Below are positions 28,476 through 38,345 of a stretch of 64,000 nt of DNA, piece by piece. The notes beneath the pieces are model-generated. The model made no database searches and had not been told where the DNA came from. It saw only the letters and a program-made list of their open reading frames with translations. This stretch comes from DATBVX01 sp963696675 (GTDB lineage: Bacteria; Pseudomonadota; Gammaproteobacteria; Steroidobacterales; Steroidobacteraceae). The DNA is taken from NCBI GenBank assembly GCA_963696675.1, contig CAVOLM010000069.1:124001-188000 (forward strand), written 5' to 3'. The position numbers and the translations under genes were made by a program. Position 1 is the stretch's first letter, and each line of letters begins with the position of its first letter.

Positions 28476-31463
28476 ATGAGCCTGATATTTCCGTCTCCCC
28501 GCGCAAGCCGTGCTTTTTACTGTTGCGCGGTCGCAACGTTAGCGCTAACAACACTCTCCGTATCTGCCCAAGAGGCGCCACTCACCGAAACGGTCGTCGT
28601 CACGGGCTCGCGCATTCACCAGGACCCGCTGAACCAGCCGGCACCCCTGGTCACAGTCGATGAGGCAGACATCGCCAAATCCGGTCTGACGTCCATCGGA
28701 GACGTGTTGCAACGCATGCCCGTTTCGGGCGGCGGCCTCAACACCAAGTTCAACACCAGTGGAAACATTGGCTTCCCGCCCGACGGCGGCGGCGTCGGTG
28801 CCGGCGCGGCAACGGCCGACCTTCGGCATCTCGGGCCGAAGCGCACTCTCGTGCTGGTCGATGGCATCCGTTGGGTGAATGAGTCCTCTGCGTCCGGCGT
28901 AGGAGGAGCGACCGATCTCAACACGATCCCGACCAGCATCATCGATCACATCGAGGTGCTGCAGGATGGTGCCTCCGCGATCTACGGCTCGGACGCCATC
29001 GCGGGCGTCATCAACATCATCACGAAGAAGGGCTACGAAGGGGTCGAGATCTCCGGTTACGGCGGTGGCTACGACGAGGGGGATGGCAACACTCAGCAGT
29101 GGAATATCTCGGCCGGTGCGACCTCGGAGAAGACCCGGGCCTTTTTCGGACTGAGCTACATCGACCAGGGCAGCATCAGTTCTGCCGATCGCTCGATCTC
29201 CGAATTTCCAACGCCCGGTGCCGGTCAGTGCACGAACCGGTGCAGCTCAGGCACGCCGCAAGGGCGGTTCCTTTTCTCCGACCCGAACACGGGCCAGAAC
29301 CTGGATCTCACCTTGAATGATGGCGTGACCGGGATACCAAACTACAATCCAGCCGATCCGGCAGCTGGGCCGCGCACCGATGATTTTCACAACTTTGCGA
29401 CCGCCGATCGGTTCAACTTCCAGCCCTTCAACTTCATCATGACGCCGAGCGAACGCATCGGGCTTTACGGGCAGGTGGAAACCAGCCTGACTGACAATGT
29501 CAGCGTCTACGTAAAGGGCCTGTTCAACCAGCGCAAGTCGACCAACCAGGCGGCGCCCGAGCCGATCTTCGTCGGCCCGGAGGCGGGCAATGGCGGCGGG
29601 AGCCTCCTCGATGTCACCGAGGTCGACGTCGACAATCCGTTTAACCCGCTCGGCTTCACGCTCAATCTCGGCACCAATCCTATGACCGGTGGTACCGACT
29701 ACTTCATCGGACGCCGACCCCTCGAAGGCGGACCGCGCGTATTCCAGCAGAATGTCGACACCTGGTATGCGGGCGGCGGCTTCCGCGGCAACTTCTCGAT
29801 GGCGGATCGCGACTTCTTCTGGGATCTGAGCGGCGTCTGGTCGCGCAATCACGCCGATCAAACGACCCACGGCAGCTACAACTCGCTCAAGATCAAGAAC
29901 GCTCTTGGTCCGGGCACCGTTGCCGGGCTGAATGGCGCTACTGTGACAGCCTGCGGTGAGGTCACCGGCGGCGTCGTGCTCAATCCGATTCCAAACTGTG
30001 TGCCGTTCAACATCTTCGGCGGCCAGGGCGACGGCAGCGGCACGATCACGCCGGAAATGCTCAACTACATCCAGCCTGTCCTGCATGACGTTAGCGAGCA
30101 GGAGCTCAAGGACTTCACGGCCAATATCAGCGGCACGATCGTGCCCTTGCCGGCGGGCGGTCTCGATTTCGCACTCGGCTATGAGCATCGCAAGCAGAGC
30201 GGCTTCTACCAGCCGGATGCGATCTACCCGGCCAACGAGAGCGCGGGTGTGCCGTCAGGCCCAACCAACGGTCAGTACGACGTTGATGAGGTCTACGGCG
30301 AAATACAGGTTCCGATTCTGAAGGGAGCTCCGGGGGCTGACCTGTTGCAGGTGAGCGCTGCCCTGCGCTGGTTCGACTACTCTACGTTTGGAAGCGATAC
30401 GACCAGCAAGTTCGGCCTCAACTGGCGTCCGGTGCAGGACTTGCTGATTCGTGGAACCTGGGGAGAGGGGTTCCGTGCACCCGGCATCGGCGAGCTGTTC
30501 GGAACGTTCTCGCGCTTCGACCAGACCCTGACCGATCCGTGCTCGGCGCCAGTCGCGCCTGCGAACGTGGCCAATTGCACACAACTGGGAGTACCGCCGA
30601 CGTTTGCACAGCTCAATGCGCAAATCTCGGTCATCACCGGCGGCAATCCGAACCTGAAGCCCGAGACTTCGGAAAGCTACACAGCGGGAATCGTTTACAG
30701 TCCGCGCTGGGCGGAGGGTGCGTCTTGGTCAGAGTCGTTGAGCCTCGAACTGACGTACTACAACATCCAGATCGACGACACGATCCAGGCCCGCGATGCG
30801 CAGGCGCAGCTCGATGGTTGCGTGGCGACGCTCGATGCAGTGTTGTGCAACGGGATCTCCCGCACCACTGGTGGGACGATCAACGGCTTCAACAATACGC
30901 TGATCAACATCGGCGGCACCGAGACCGCGGGGTACGATCTCAACGTGCGTTGGGTGATGCCAGAGACGGGTATCGGCAGATTCTCCGTGAACTGGCAGAA
31001 CACCTGGCTCGACAAGTACATCGAGACCACCGAGACCGCGGCAGGCTTCGTGGACACGGATCGCAAGGGAACGGAGCGCGGCAGCCCCTCACAAGCGTAT
31101 CCGGAATGGAAGTCGGCGCTGTCTCTTGACTGGGGATTCCATGACTTCGGAGCCACGGCGACGGTTCGCTATACCGACTCGCTCAGCGAACCGTGCCGCA
31201 ACATCGGGGCGTTTGCGTCCCTGTGTTCGGACCCGGTCGGGCTGACCAACGAGATGGATGCCACGACCTACGTGGACATGCAGGCCAGCTGGTCACCCTC
31301 GGGCATCCAGGGCTGGACGTTCGCGGTCGGCGTCAACAACCTGTTCAACGAAGATCCGCCCAATTGCTACAGCTGCGAGCTGAATGGCTTCGACGGATCG
31401 ACCTATGACGTGCCGGGAATGTTCTGGTACGGGCGCGTGGTTGCACGCTTCGGCAAGCAGTAA
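28476..31463 (+). CDS. TonB-dependent outer-membrane receptor
   Basis: Large outer-membrane uptake receptor of about 995 aa. ATG 28476 follows a GGAGGT ribosome-binding site. The signal peptide (ALTTLSVSAQEAP) leads to the TonB-box-like VVVTGSRIH. A plug domain follows (LVTVDEADIAKSG, GPKRTLVLVDGIRWVNE, IIDHIEVLQDGASAIYGSDA, VINIITKK) and then a long beta-barrel ending in MFWYGRVVARFGKQ with a terminal aromatic-type strand. The mid-barrel has FRAPGIGELFG and NLKPETSESYTAGIVYSP motifs. Substrate is unknown; such carriers in this lineage import siderophores, peptides, sugars or aromatic compounds. A terminator follows. Confidence 0.95.
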   Translation: MSLIFPSPRASRAFYCCAVATLALTTLSVSAQEAPLTETVVVTGSRIHQDPLNQPAPLVTVDEADIAKSGLTSIGDVLQRMPVSGGGLNTKFNTSGNIGFPPDGGGVGAGAATADLRHLGPKRTLVLVDGIRWVNESSASGVGGATDLNTIPTSIIDHIEVLQDGASAIYGSDAIAGVINIITKKGYEGVEISGYGGGYDEGDGNTQQWNISAGATSEKTRAFFGLSYIDQGSISSADRSISEFPTPGAGQCTNRCSSGTPQGRFLFSDPNTGQNLDLTLNDGVTGIPNYNPADPAAGPRTDDFHNFATADRFNFQPFNFIMTPSERIGLYGQVETSLTDNVSVYVKGLFNQRKSTNQAAPEPIFVGPEAGNGGGSLLDVTEVDVDNPFNPLGFTLNLGTNPMTGGTDYFIGRRPLEGGPRVFQQNVDTWYAGGGFRGNFSMADRDFFWDLSGVWSRNHADQTTHGSYNSLKIKNALGPGTVAGLNGATVTACGEVTGGVVLNPIPNCVPFNIFGGQGDGSGTITPEMLNYIQPVLHDVSEQELKDFTANISGTIVPLPAGGLDFALGYEHRKQSGFYQPDAIYPANESAGVPSGPTNGQYDVDEVYGEIQVPILKGAPGADLLQVSAALRWFDYSTFGSDTTSKFGLNWRPVQDLLIRGTWGEGFRAPGIGELFGTFSRFDQTLTDPCSAPVAPANVANCTQLGVPPTFAQLNAQISVITGGNPNLKPETSESYTAGIVYSPRWAEGASWSESLSLELTYYNIQIDDTIQARDAQAQLDGCVATLDAVLCNGISRTTGGTINGFNNTLINIGGTETAGYDLNVRWVMPETGIGRFSVNWQNTWLDKYIETTETAAGFVDTDRKGTERGSPSQAYPEWKSALSLDWGFHDFGATATVRYTDSLSEPCRNIGAFASLCSDPVGLTNEMDATTYVDMQASWSPSGIQGWTFAVGVNNLFNEDPPNCYSCELNGFDGSTYDVPGMFWYGRVVARFGKQ

Positions 31464-31475
31464 GGGGATGACTGC

Positions 31476-31512
31476 AAGGCCGGCTCCGGAAACGGGGCCG
31501 GCCTTTTCTTTC
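31476..31512 (+). terminator. Rho-independent terminator after the TonB receptor gene
   Basis: AAGGCCGGCTCC pairs with GGGGCCGGCC around a GGAAAC loop and is followed by TTTTCTTT. It overlaps the stop end of the convergent patatin gene, so it may serve both strands in part. Confidence 0.85.
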
Positions 31513-33328
31513 AAGGAATCCTTCCCCAGCCCTCTTTGGCGGGCGTCGCGCTGTTGAGCGCGACCGCGGCGATCTTCTCCAGCCGCTCCGCGGTGTACGT
31601 GTAACCCATCTCGATGGCGCGTTCGAAGCCCTTCCAGTTGAGCATGTCCACGGCCTCGAGCTGGGGCTGCAGCAGCACGTCGGTCTGTTCGCGGTGCGCC
31701 ATGGTGGCGGCGGCGCTGTTGACCATGCCGGCACGCCACAGGATCTGAAAGATATTTACGCGCTTCTTCTTGGCGCGGAACCAGCTCATCGCCTTCCATA
31801 AGCCCGGGACATCGACATCATCGAAATCGGCGGTGAAGGCGCGATCCGCGCCGACATCGACGCCGATCACCGGGCCGCGTCCCACCTCACGCATCACATC
31901 GACGGGCAGGTTGTTCATCGCGCCGCCATCGACGTGCACGTCCCCGTGATGGAACACGGGCGGCAATACGCCCGGGATCGCAACGGACGCGCGCAGCCAG
32001 CGCCACAGGAGCCCCGAGCGATGCACGGCGATGCGGCCCGCGGAAAGATTCGTAGAAACACAGAAGAAGGGCAGATTGAGGTCCTCGATCTGGATCTCGC
32101 CGAATTCCTGCCGCAGGAGGCCGGAGACCTTGCGCCCCGAGACCAACGACAGCAGCGGCAGCGTGTAGTCGTTGAGAGGGTTGGTGTCGACGAACGTGCG
32201 CTTGAAGCGCCGCACGAGATCCTCGTGTGGCCATTCCATGGCGATGCCGGCGCCGAGAATCGCACCCATGCTGGTGCCGCCGACCGCGTCGATCGGGATA
32301 TTTCCTTCGCGCAGCGCTTTCACGACGCCGAGGTGCGCGAAGCCACGCGCGCCGCCACCCGAGAGCACCAGGCCTACGCCACGACCAGTCAGGAGCCGCG
32401 CGATGCGGCGGACATCGGCGGGCGAGCGCACATGGTGGTGTGCCATCCCGGGATGCTGGGCGAGCCAGCGATGGGTCGACCCGCGCACCACGCCGGATTC
32501 CTGCAGCAGGACCAGTTCGGCACGTTGCAGGGTGATTCGCGATTCCCCCCGGCCTTCGAGAAGACGCCAGGGCGACGGTTCCGCGCCAGCCTCGGCGAGC
32601 AGCAGCAGCGCATCGGCCTGTCGCACGCACAGCTTGCTCCACGGCGTGGTCCCGGCATCGGCGACATAGATGACAAAATCATTCGCGGACTCGACGTTCG
32701 CGAACCAATGGCTGGTGTGCGTGGAACCGCGGCCACTCCACACGAGCTCGGTGCGCGAGCCGTGATTGAGCGCTTTGACGAGCTGCTCGGCAAAGGCACG
32801 CACGTCGATGTCCGGACCGTGCGGCAGGATCGTGAACGTCTTCGGGACCGAGCGCTTGCCACGTTGCTGGCGCTGCGAATTCTCGAGCCGCTGCACCGTG
32901 AGTTGCGCGATGCGCAGCATCGCCTGCGGATGATCGAGGAGCAGGATATCGAAGGCTTGCTTGGAAAAGCGGCCGATTTCGCTGTCACGCAAGGCATGCA
33001 CTGAGGCCGTGCGCGGCTTGCCCGAAATGAGCGCCATCTCACCGACGGTTTCGCCGGCCATGACGCGCCCCACCAGGCGCGTGTGCCCGTCCGGCGTGCG
33101 CGCGAATGCACCCAGGCAGCCGCTGATGACGAAGTAAAGTGCATCGGGAGGATCGCCCGCTTCGAACAGGCTCGCACCGCCCGGCAGTGAGAACCATTCG
33201 ATCTCGGCCGCGATCGCCGCGAGGATCGATGCGTCCAGTCCGCGGAACAGCTGCAACGTGCCGAGGAGCGAGAGCATATTGCGTCGCTCGATGGCCGTTT
33301 CGACGATGGTGTCCCGTTCCAGGTCCAT
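31511..33328 (-). CDS. Patatin-like phospholipase with N-terminal cyclic-nucleotide-binding domain
   Basis: 605-aa protein of the NTE/RssA group. The N-terminal cNMP domain (about 20-140) has LPGGASLFEAGDPPDALYFV and VMAGETVGEMALISGKPRTA. A central region contains a NADP-independent spacer. The patatin domain (about 320-530) has the oxyanion hole GGGARGFAHLGVV, the nucleophile motif GGTSMGAILGAG and the catalytic aspartate in the VDGGAMNNLPV motif. The serine and aspartate are both present, so it should be an active serine hydrolase that releases fatty acids from phospholipid. Cyclic nucleotide binding is not proved because the key Arg pattern was not examined in detail. It is convergent with the TonB receptor gene. 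Confidence 0.93.
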   Translation of the reverse strand: MDLERDTIVETAIERRNMLSLLGTLQLFRGLDASILAAIAAEIEWFSLPGGASLFEAGDPPDALYFVISGCLGAFARTPDGHTRLVGRVMAGETVGEMALISGKPRTASVHALRDSEIGRFSKQAFDILLLDHPQAMLRIAQLTVQRLENSQRQQRGKRSVPKTFTILPHGPDIDVRAFAEQLVKALNHGSRTELVWSGRGSTHTSHWFANVESANDFVIYVADAGTTPWSKLCVRQADALLLLAEAGAEPSPWRLLEGRGESRITLQRAELVLLQESGVVRGSTHRWLAQHPGMAHHHVRSPADVRRIARLLTGRGVGLVLSGGGARGFAHLGVVKALREGNIPIDAVGGTSMGAILGAGIAMEWPHEDLVRRFKRTFVDTNPLNDYTLPLLSLVSGRKVSGLLRQEFGEIQIEDLNLPFFCVSTNLSAGRIAVHRSGLLWRWLRASVAIPGVLPPVFHHGDVHVDGGAMNNLPVDVMREVGRGPVIGVDVGADRAFTADFDDVDVPGLWKAMSWFRAKKKRVNIFQILWRAGMVNSAAATMAHREQTDVLLQPQLEAVDMLNWKGFERAIEMGYTYTAERLEKIAAVALNSATPAKEGWGRIP

Positions 33329-33456
33329 TCCGCGTCCTGTTTAACCTGCCTATTCTCAAAGCGCGGGCCCGCGCGAAGCGGGCCAGTCGTCACAAATCGG
33401 CCGGAATTCCTCTATTTGTGGCGTCGCCGTAGCGATTTGGCAACAATCCGGCGCCC

Positions 33457-33924
33457 ATGAGAGCACACGCGGCCCAGGATTCGCCGGCGATCCGACTCGA
33501 GCGACGCATGCACGCGGAGATTCCGCTGACGCGTTCCATCGACGTGCGGGTGAGCACGTATGACGGCACGGCGCTCACGCTGAGCGCACCGCTCGCGATG
33601 AATTCGAATCACAAGGGCACGGCGTTCGGCGGGAGCCTGTTTTCGCTCGCCGTGCTTGCGGGCTGGGGTCTGCTGGTGCTCAAGCTCGGCGAGCGTGATC
33701 TGGACGCCGAGCTCGTCATTCAGGACTCGAGCGTCGAATACCTGGCGCCGGTCCGTGGGGATTTTAGCGCGCAGGCGAGATTCCCTGCCGCGGACGAGTT
33801 CGAGCGATTCGTGCGTACTCTCAGCCGTCGCGGCAAGGCGAGGGCGCGAGTCGCAGTACTCATTTCCCACGGTGGCCGCGACGCGGTGCGTTTCGAGGGC
33901 ACTTTCGCTGCGATCAAGACGTAA
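33457..33924 (+). CDS. YiiD C-terminal-type hotdog thioesterase
   Basis: 155-aa protein of the YiiD_C hotdog group: ETHN-like IDVRVSTYDGTALTLSAPLA, then NSNHKGTAFGGSLFSLAVLAGWGL with the catalytic-region asparagine and glycine motif, and LVIQDSSVEYLAPVRGD. In YiiD proteins this domain acts on acyl thioesters or as a regulatory partner of acetyltransferases, but no GNAT domain is fused here. The stop codon TAA lies at the start of the composite hairpin element. It is divergent from the patatin gene across 128 bp. Confidence 0.78.
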   Translation: MRAHAAQDSPAIRLERRMHAEIPLTRSIDVRVSTYDGTALTLSAPLAMNSNHKGTAFGGSLFSLAVLAGWGLLVLKLGERDLDAELVIQDSSVEYLAPVRGDFSAQARFPAADEFERFVRTLSRRGKARARVAVLISHGGRDAVRFEGTFAAIKT

Positions 33925-34317
33925 GAGCCAGTCCGAGCCGGCCATTGGGTGGGGGGTTGTGCCAACTCCGGGCTGATCACGCTCGATGACCGTGCTGATC
34001 TGAAGATGTATACCCGCAAACACTGCTCGCCCGGGTTGGCACAATCCCCCCGACCGCAATGTCCGTCTCGTCCTGCGCTGAAGCGATGCTGCGGCTGCGC
34101 CTCTTGGGCCAAAGCAGGACGAGTCCGGTCGCTGGTGGGTGTGGCGAGGGGTTCTTCCCCCGGGCGCCGTTCTTACCGATTGATTGCGTCCAACGATACG
34201 GGGGCGTGCAGCGCGAATGAGGGATGCTTGTAACCGGATAGCGTTCCTCGTTCGTGTCGTCGCAGGGCGGATAACCCCTCGCCACACCCACCCACTCGTC
34301 GGATCGGACTGCGCGAC
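33922..34317. repeat. Composite three-hairpin element, copy 2
   Basis: This starts at the TAA of the thioesterase gene and fills the gap to the ATL gene. It matches copy 1 (8928-9312) nearly base for base at its start (AGTCCGAGCCGGCC and ATTGGGTGGGGGGTTGTGCC) and repeats its three hairpins. P1 has arms around GGGGTTGTGCCAAC. P2 is TCGTCCTGC / GCAGGACGA (34068-34076 with 34114-34122). P3 is the variant core palindrome at 34132-34294. The ends show the same inverted motif CAGTCCGA / TCGGACTG. No gene is seen in it. Confidence 0.88.
34132..34294 (-). repeat. Core-palindrome family, copy F (third hairpin of composite copy 2)
   Basis: The arms GGTGGGTGTGGCGAGGGGTT (left) and the matching complement (right) are perfect for at least 20 bp and unlike those of any other copy. 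The core on the minus strand keeps GACACGAACG, ATTCGCGCTGCACGCC and the last box with a three-base longer linker (AATCAATCGGTAAGAACGGC). Confidence 0.85.
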
Positions 34318-34343
34318 AATATTTACTGCGCCAGTGATGTGCC

Positions 34344-34703
34344 ATGAAGAAGCAACCACGCCTGCCACCGGACGCTCTTGAACGCATCTACGCGGCCATT
34401 CGCGCGGTGCCTCGCGGGCGCGTCGCGACGTATGGATGGATCGCGGAGCGAGCCGGAATGCCACGGCGCGCGCGACTCGTGGGCTATGCGCTGCGCCATG
34501 CGCCACGCCGCCTGCGCTTGCCCTGGCACCGGATCATCAATGCGCAAGGTCGCATCTCGTTTCCGCGCGGCAGTGAGCCCTACGCCGAGCAGCGCAGACG
34601 CCTTGAGGCCGAGGGCGTGCCGTTCGTACGCGGGCGCGTGCGGCTCGTGCAATACGGCTGGCGGCTCACACTCGATGAGCTGCTCTGGAAGCCGCCCCGG
34701 TAG
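34344..34703 (+). CDS. Alkyltransferase-like (ATL) protein, MGMT fold with Trp at the active site
   Basis: 119-aa protein of the O6-alkylguanine-DNA alkyltransferase family. The alkyl-acceptor motif PCHR is replaced by PWHR (W61), so it cannot accept an alkyl group. ATL proteins (E. coli YbaZ, S. pombe Atl1) bind and bend DNA at O6-alkylguanine and flag it for nucleotide excision repair. Other conserved parts are intact: VPRGRVATYGWIAERAG with the helix-turn-helix start, and the WHRIINAQGRIS recognition loop. It begins directly after the composite element and may use its own promoter within it. Confidence 0.9.
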   Translation: MKKQPRLPPDALERIYAAIRAVPRGRVATYGWIAERAGMPRRARLVGYALRHAPRRLRLPWHRIINAQGRISFPRGSEPYAEQRRRLEAEGVPFVRGRVRLVQYGWRLTLDELLWKPPR

Positions 34704-34795
34704 CTGTTGTCGCTGCGTAGAGCCACTGTGCGCCTGTCGCCGGTCGTGATCGCTTGCTACCATCTGGCTGGTTGAAATGAACAGGTGGATCACGA

Positions 34796-35308
34796 ATGCC
34801 AGATCGATACGTCGTCTTCTCTCACGGCAAGGACGGTGCGCCCTGGGGCGAGAAGATCACGGCCATGGCGGAGATGGCTCGAAGCGAAGGCTTCGAAGCC
34901 GAATCGGTGGACTATCAGGGAATCGATGATCCGAGCGATCGCGTCACCCGGCTGTTGAGCTTCTGCAAGGACCTGCGCGGATCACTCGTGCTGGTGGGTT
35001 CGAGTCTCGGCGGTCATGTGGCGACGGCTGCCTCGCGCCTGTTACAGGCGCGAGGATTGTTCCTGCTGGCGCCCGCGTTCTATGTGCCCGGGTTCGAACA
35101 GCAGACACCGAAGCCCGCGGAATGCCCGATGACCATCGTGCACGGCTGGCGCGACGATGTCATCCCGGTCGAGAACAGCGTGCGCTACGCAAAGCAGTAC
35201 AACGCAACGCTGCACATCCTCGACGGCGATCATCGCCTGGTCGACAACATTCCGCAGATCAACTATCTGTTCGAGTACTTCCTGGTGACGCTGGAGCCGT
35301 ATCTCTAG
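34796..35308 (+). CDS. Small alpha/beta hydrolase
   Basis: 170-aa alpha/beta hydrolase. The nucleophile elbow is GSSLGGH (about residues 68-74). The acid residue is likely in WRDDVIPVENS and the histidine in GDHRLVD, both near the end. The protein begins YVVFSHGKDGAPWGEKI, with a strand-loop start containing the oxyanion-type HG. It resembles the YcfP/DUF1400-like small esterases; the substrate is unknown. Its stop codon overlaps that of the convergent DUF885 gene by 2 bases. Confidence 0.8.
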   Translation: MPDRYVVFSHGKDGAPWGEKITAMAEMARSEGFEAESVDYQGIDDPSDRVTRLLSFCKDLRGSLVLVGSSLGGHVATAASRLLQARGLFLLAPAFYVPGFEQQTPKPAECPMTIVHGWRDDVIPVENSVRYAKQYNATLHILDGDHRLVDNIPQINYLFEYFLVTLEPYL

Positions 35309-37117
35309 TCGCCCGCCTCGATCCGATCACTGAGCCGCGGTAGCGCCGGGTGCCGGGGATCGCCTTCAGTTGCGCCGGCACGAAGTCCTCCATCACTGCC
35401 TTGGCGAGCAGATCGAGCGGCAGCAGGCCCTGGTTCGCGATGAAGTCGTGAAACGCCTGCGCGTCGAAGTGCTCGCCGAGCGCCATCTCCGCCTGGTGCG
35501 CAGCGCCTGCAGTTTCGAGTAGCCATAGAAGTACGCCGTCGCCTGCCCGGGCGCGCGGAACGTGTAGCGATCGACCTCCTGCTTGGCCATCGGCTCGGAC
35601 AGCACGACCTCCTGCATCAGGAATTGCTTGGCGGCGTCGGGCTCGATCATCCCGAGGTTCACCATCGGATCGAGGATCGCGCGCGCGGCGCGCATGAGCC
35701 GCATCTGCAAGCGTGCAGATCTGGCCTCGGGCGGCTCGTACTGCTTCATCACGCGCCTCCACGTACAGCGCCCAGCCTTCGACGTTGGCGCTGTTGAACG
35801 CGAACACGACGCGCGCGGTCGAAACGCCGTGCTCGAGCATCCGGGCGAACTGCAGCTCGTGACCGGGGCGCGCCTCGTGCGCGGTCAGCGTCCAGGTGAT
35901 GGCGTCGTACTTGAAGTCGTCCATCTCGGCGCCCGAGTCCGCATTCGGATTGGAGAGCGGCAGCACGAATGCGGCGGGCTCGCCGGTGTTGCCGATCAGG
36001 CGCGGCGCGTCGAGGTGCGGCGCGGGCTGCGCGGCCGATTCAGCCTCGGTTCCGAGGCGGATCACCGCCTCGCGCGTCGGCAGCGTGACGAGGTGCTCGC
36101 GCCGGACGATGTCCTCGAGCTGGCCGAGAACGCCGCGATACTTCGCCAGCAGCTGGTCGTTGCTGCACCTGCTCCTTCTTCAGCGCGCGAATCACGTCGC
36201 GGTAGTCGCTCGACGGGAACCCCTTCGCCTTGCTCACCTGGCGCGCGAGCGAGTCGAGCTCATCGCGCGTTGTCTGATACGCGACCTGCGCGCGGTCGAT
36301 CAACTGATGCGGGTCCATCTCGACGCCGAAATTCTTGAGATTGTCGGCGTAGATTTCCGGCGGCAGGCGGTTGGTCTTGCGCGCGCGCGGCAGCACCGCG
36401 GTGCGGATCCAGTCGGAGTATTCGTGAATCTGGCTCGAGAGGGTTTCGAAATCGCCTTTCCAGCCCTTGAGGCCGCTCTTTTCAAAGAGCTCGCGAATGC
36501 CGTCGAGAAAACGATCGGTATTCTTGAGGTCCTGCTCGACCTCGACGACCCAGGGAGGCGTGAGATTCGGATTGTCGAGACGCTTCCTGGATTCGGGCGC
36601 GGGCCAGTGTCGTGATCGGCTCGTAGCCCTTCTCCGCTCCGACGTAGCGGTGCAGACGCTTCACCGCCGCGGCCTGTCGTTCCTTCGGCACGCGATCGTC
36701 GAGCAAGCATGTGAAATCCGCTGAAGATCATCTTGGTGAGATCCTGGTACGGCAGCATCAGTCGGCGGTTGAGGATCGAGGAGTCGCGCTGCTGGTTGGC
36801 GGAGGTGATCAGAATATCGATGTCCTGCTTGACGCGCGCGTCGGAGACCTTGTCGCGCTGGGCGGTGAGTCTTGCAGCCGCGGTCGCGAGATCCGCTTCC
36901 TGTCGGGTGTCGAATTGCGGCTTGAGGTCGATGACCTCTGCGTCGTGCCCCTCGACTCCAAAGGAGGAGGCCGTTTCCGGGTTGTATTTCGCCAGCACTT
37001 CGAGCAGCACCTGGGCGTAGCCGATTGCTCTCCTCGATCCAGCCGATGCTCATCAGCGCGGGCGAGCGGGGCGAGAAGCAGCATCCCCGCGAGCAGGGCA
37101 CTCAATCGTTGCAACAT
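35305..37117 (-). pseudogene. DUF885-family protein, broken by about seven frameshifts
   Basis: DUF885 proteins are exported, often peptidase-like proteins of about 600 aa; the HEARPGHELQF motif here (HExxH-like with HE...H) is their conserved zinc-binding-like block. The start is ATG 37117 with leader MLQRLSALLAGMLLLAPLAR. Segments of the protein (SFGVEGHDAEVIDLKPQFD, ETLSSQIHEYSDWIRTAV, PRARKTNRLPPEIYADN, ATAYFYGYSKLQAL, FVPAQLKAIPGTRRY) alternate between frames about seven times before the stop at 35305. The overall size (1,813 nt) is normal, so the errors are small indels rather than loss. Either the sequence here is poor or the gene is decaying. Confidence 0.75.
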
Positions 37118-37202
37118 CAGGAGATCTCCAGTCGAGGGTCGGGTGAGACGAGGGTGCGAATGCTTCCCTGACAGCGCGCCTGGAGTCAAGCAGCGTCGTG
37201 GG

Positions 37203-38055
37203 TCAATGACGTTCGCGAATCGCACGGGCGGCCATCCGATCGACGACTCCGGGACGGATGAGCTTCAGCCAGCGCGCCAGGCGGCCGCGGAACGATGTAA
37301 TGAGCAGCCGTCGCCGCCGCTCGATCGCGGGCACGATCAGGCGTGCACATTCTTCTGCAGTCATGATCCGTTCCACGCGCATCGGGCTTTCACCCAATGG
37401 CCGACCGTCGGGCCCGATCGCGCGCTTGTGGATTTCTGAACGCACGAAGCCGGGCGCGATGATCGTGACGCTCACGCCGCTTCCCGCGAGTTCGATGCGC
37501 AAGGAGTCGAAGAAGCCGACCATCGCATGCTTGCTCGCCGACGTAGCCCGATCGCTCGGGAACCCCGGTGAGTCCTGCCACGCTCGCGATTGCGACGAGC
37601 CGGCCCTTTGACTGCTTGAGCCAGGGGAGCGCGGCGGCCGTGAGATGCACCGCGCCCAGGTAGTTCAACTTCATCAGGTGCTCGTACGTGGACAGGTCAT
37701 CGAGCGCATCGAAGCGCGCCCACATCGTGCCGCCGGCGTTGTTGATGAGCACGTCGATCCGTCCAAAGCGTGCTACGGCGGCGTCGATGAGAGCCCGGCA
37801 CTGCGCCGGATCGAGCAGGTCGGTCGGTACTGACGATCGCGACGCTGCCGCGCGCGGCACATTCGTTCCGCGAGTTCCTCCAAGACGTTGCCGGTTGCGC
37901 GCCGCGAGCACCAGGTAGAGGCCGCGAGCGGAGAGCTCGATGGCCAGCGCCCTGCCGATGCCCTCTGATGCACCGGTGAGCACGATCACCTTGCCAGCCA
38001 GCGGACTGTGCACGCGCGCACGAGGCGCGCCGTGGCTATCCGCGGGCTGATTCAC
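37203..38055 (-). pseudogene. Short-chain dehydrogenase/reductase (SDR), frameshifted three times
   Basis: NAD(P)-binding oxidoreductase with the Rossmann motif VIVLTGASEGIGRALAIELS, the DVLINNAGG block, and LPWLKQSKGRLVAIASVAGL (catalytic serine). The tyrosine and lysine of YxxxK are disrupted because SGYVGEQACDG should read SGY-ASKHAMVG in another frame; the end is FFDSLRIELAGSGVSV and RPLGESPMRVERIM. The frame also shifts twice near 37840-37900 around the LEELAERMCRAR segment. A GTG at 38055 is the likely start. The full length (about 284 aa) is normal. Like DUF885 next door, it may be damaged only by sequencing errors. Confidence 0.75.
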
Positions 38056-38093
38056 GGTACACTCTCGCGCCGGTTGCGTTGGGAGGGCTCGAC

Positions 38094-38330
38094 ATGAGAA
38101 CGCTGTCTGGATGCCTGCTGTGCGCGATGCTCCTCGGCGCTTGCGGGCAGGATACTCCATCGAAGCAGGAGCAACCGATGCCGGTCGAGGAGACTTTCGC
38201 GGGGGATATGATCAAGCAGAAGCAGAAGATCGAGGAGCAGGCGCAACAGCAGGTGGAGAATCGCATGCCGGACCTCAACCGCCAGCTCGATGCCGCGGAA
38301 GGCGCGCAATCCGCCGAACCTCAGGACTGA
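38094..38330 (+). CDS. Small lipoprotein (78 aa)
   Basis: Begins MRTLSGCLLCAMLLGACGQD with a lipobox LLGAC (cysteine near residue 17). The rest is hydrophilic, Glu/Gln-rich and likely helical (VEETFAGDMIKQKQKIEEQA). ATG 38094 is chosen over TTG 38079 because GGAGGG lies directly in front of it. It is divergent from the SDR gene and 15 bp ahead of plsB, so it is likely co-transcribed with plsB. No family recognised. Confidence 0.7.
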   Translation: MRTLSGCLLCAMLLGACGQDTPSKQEQPMPVEETFAGDMIKQKQKIEEQAQQQVENRMPDLNRQLDAAEGAQSAEPQD

Positions 38331-38345
38331 GCTACACCTCATCGC

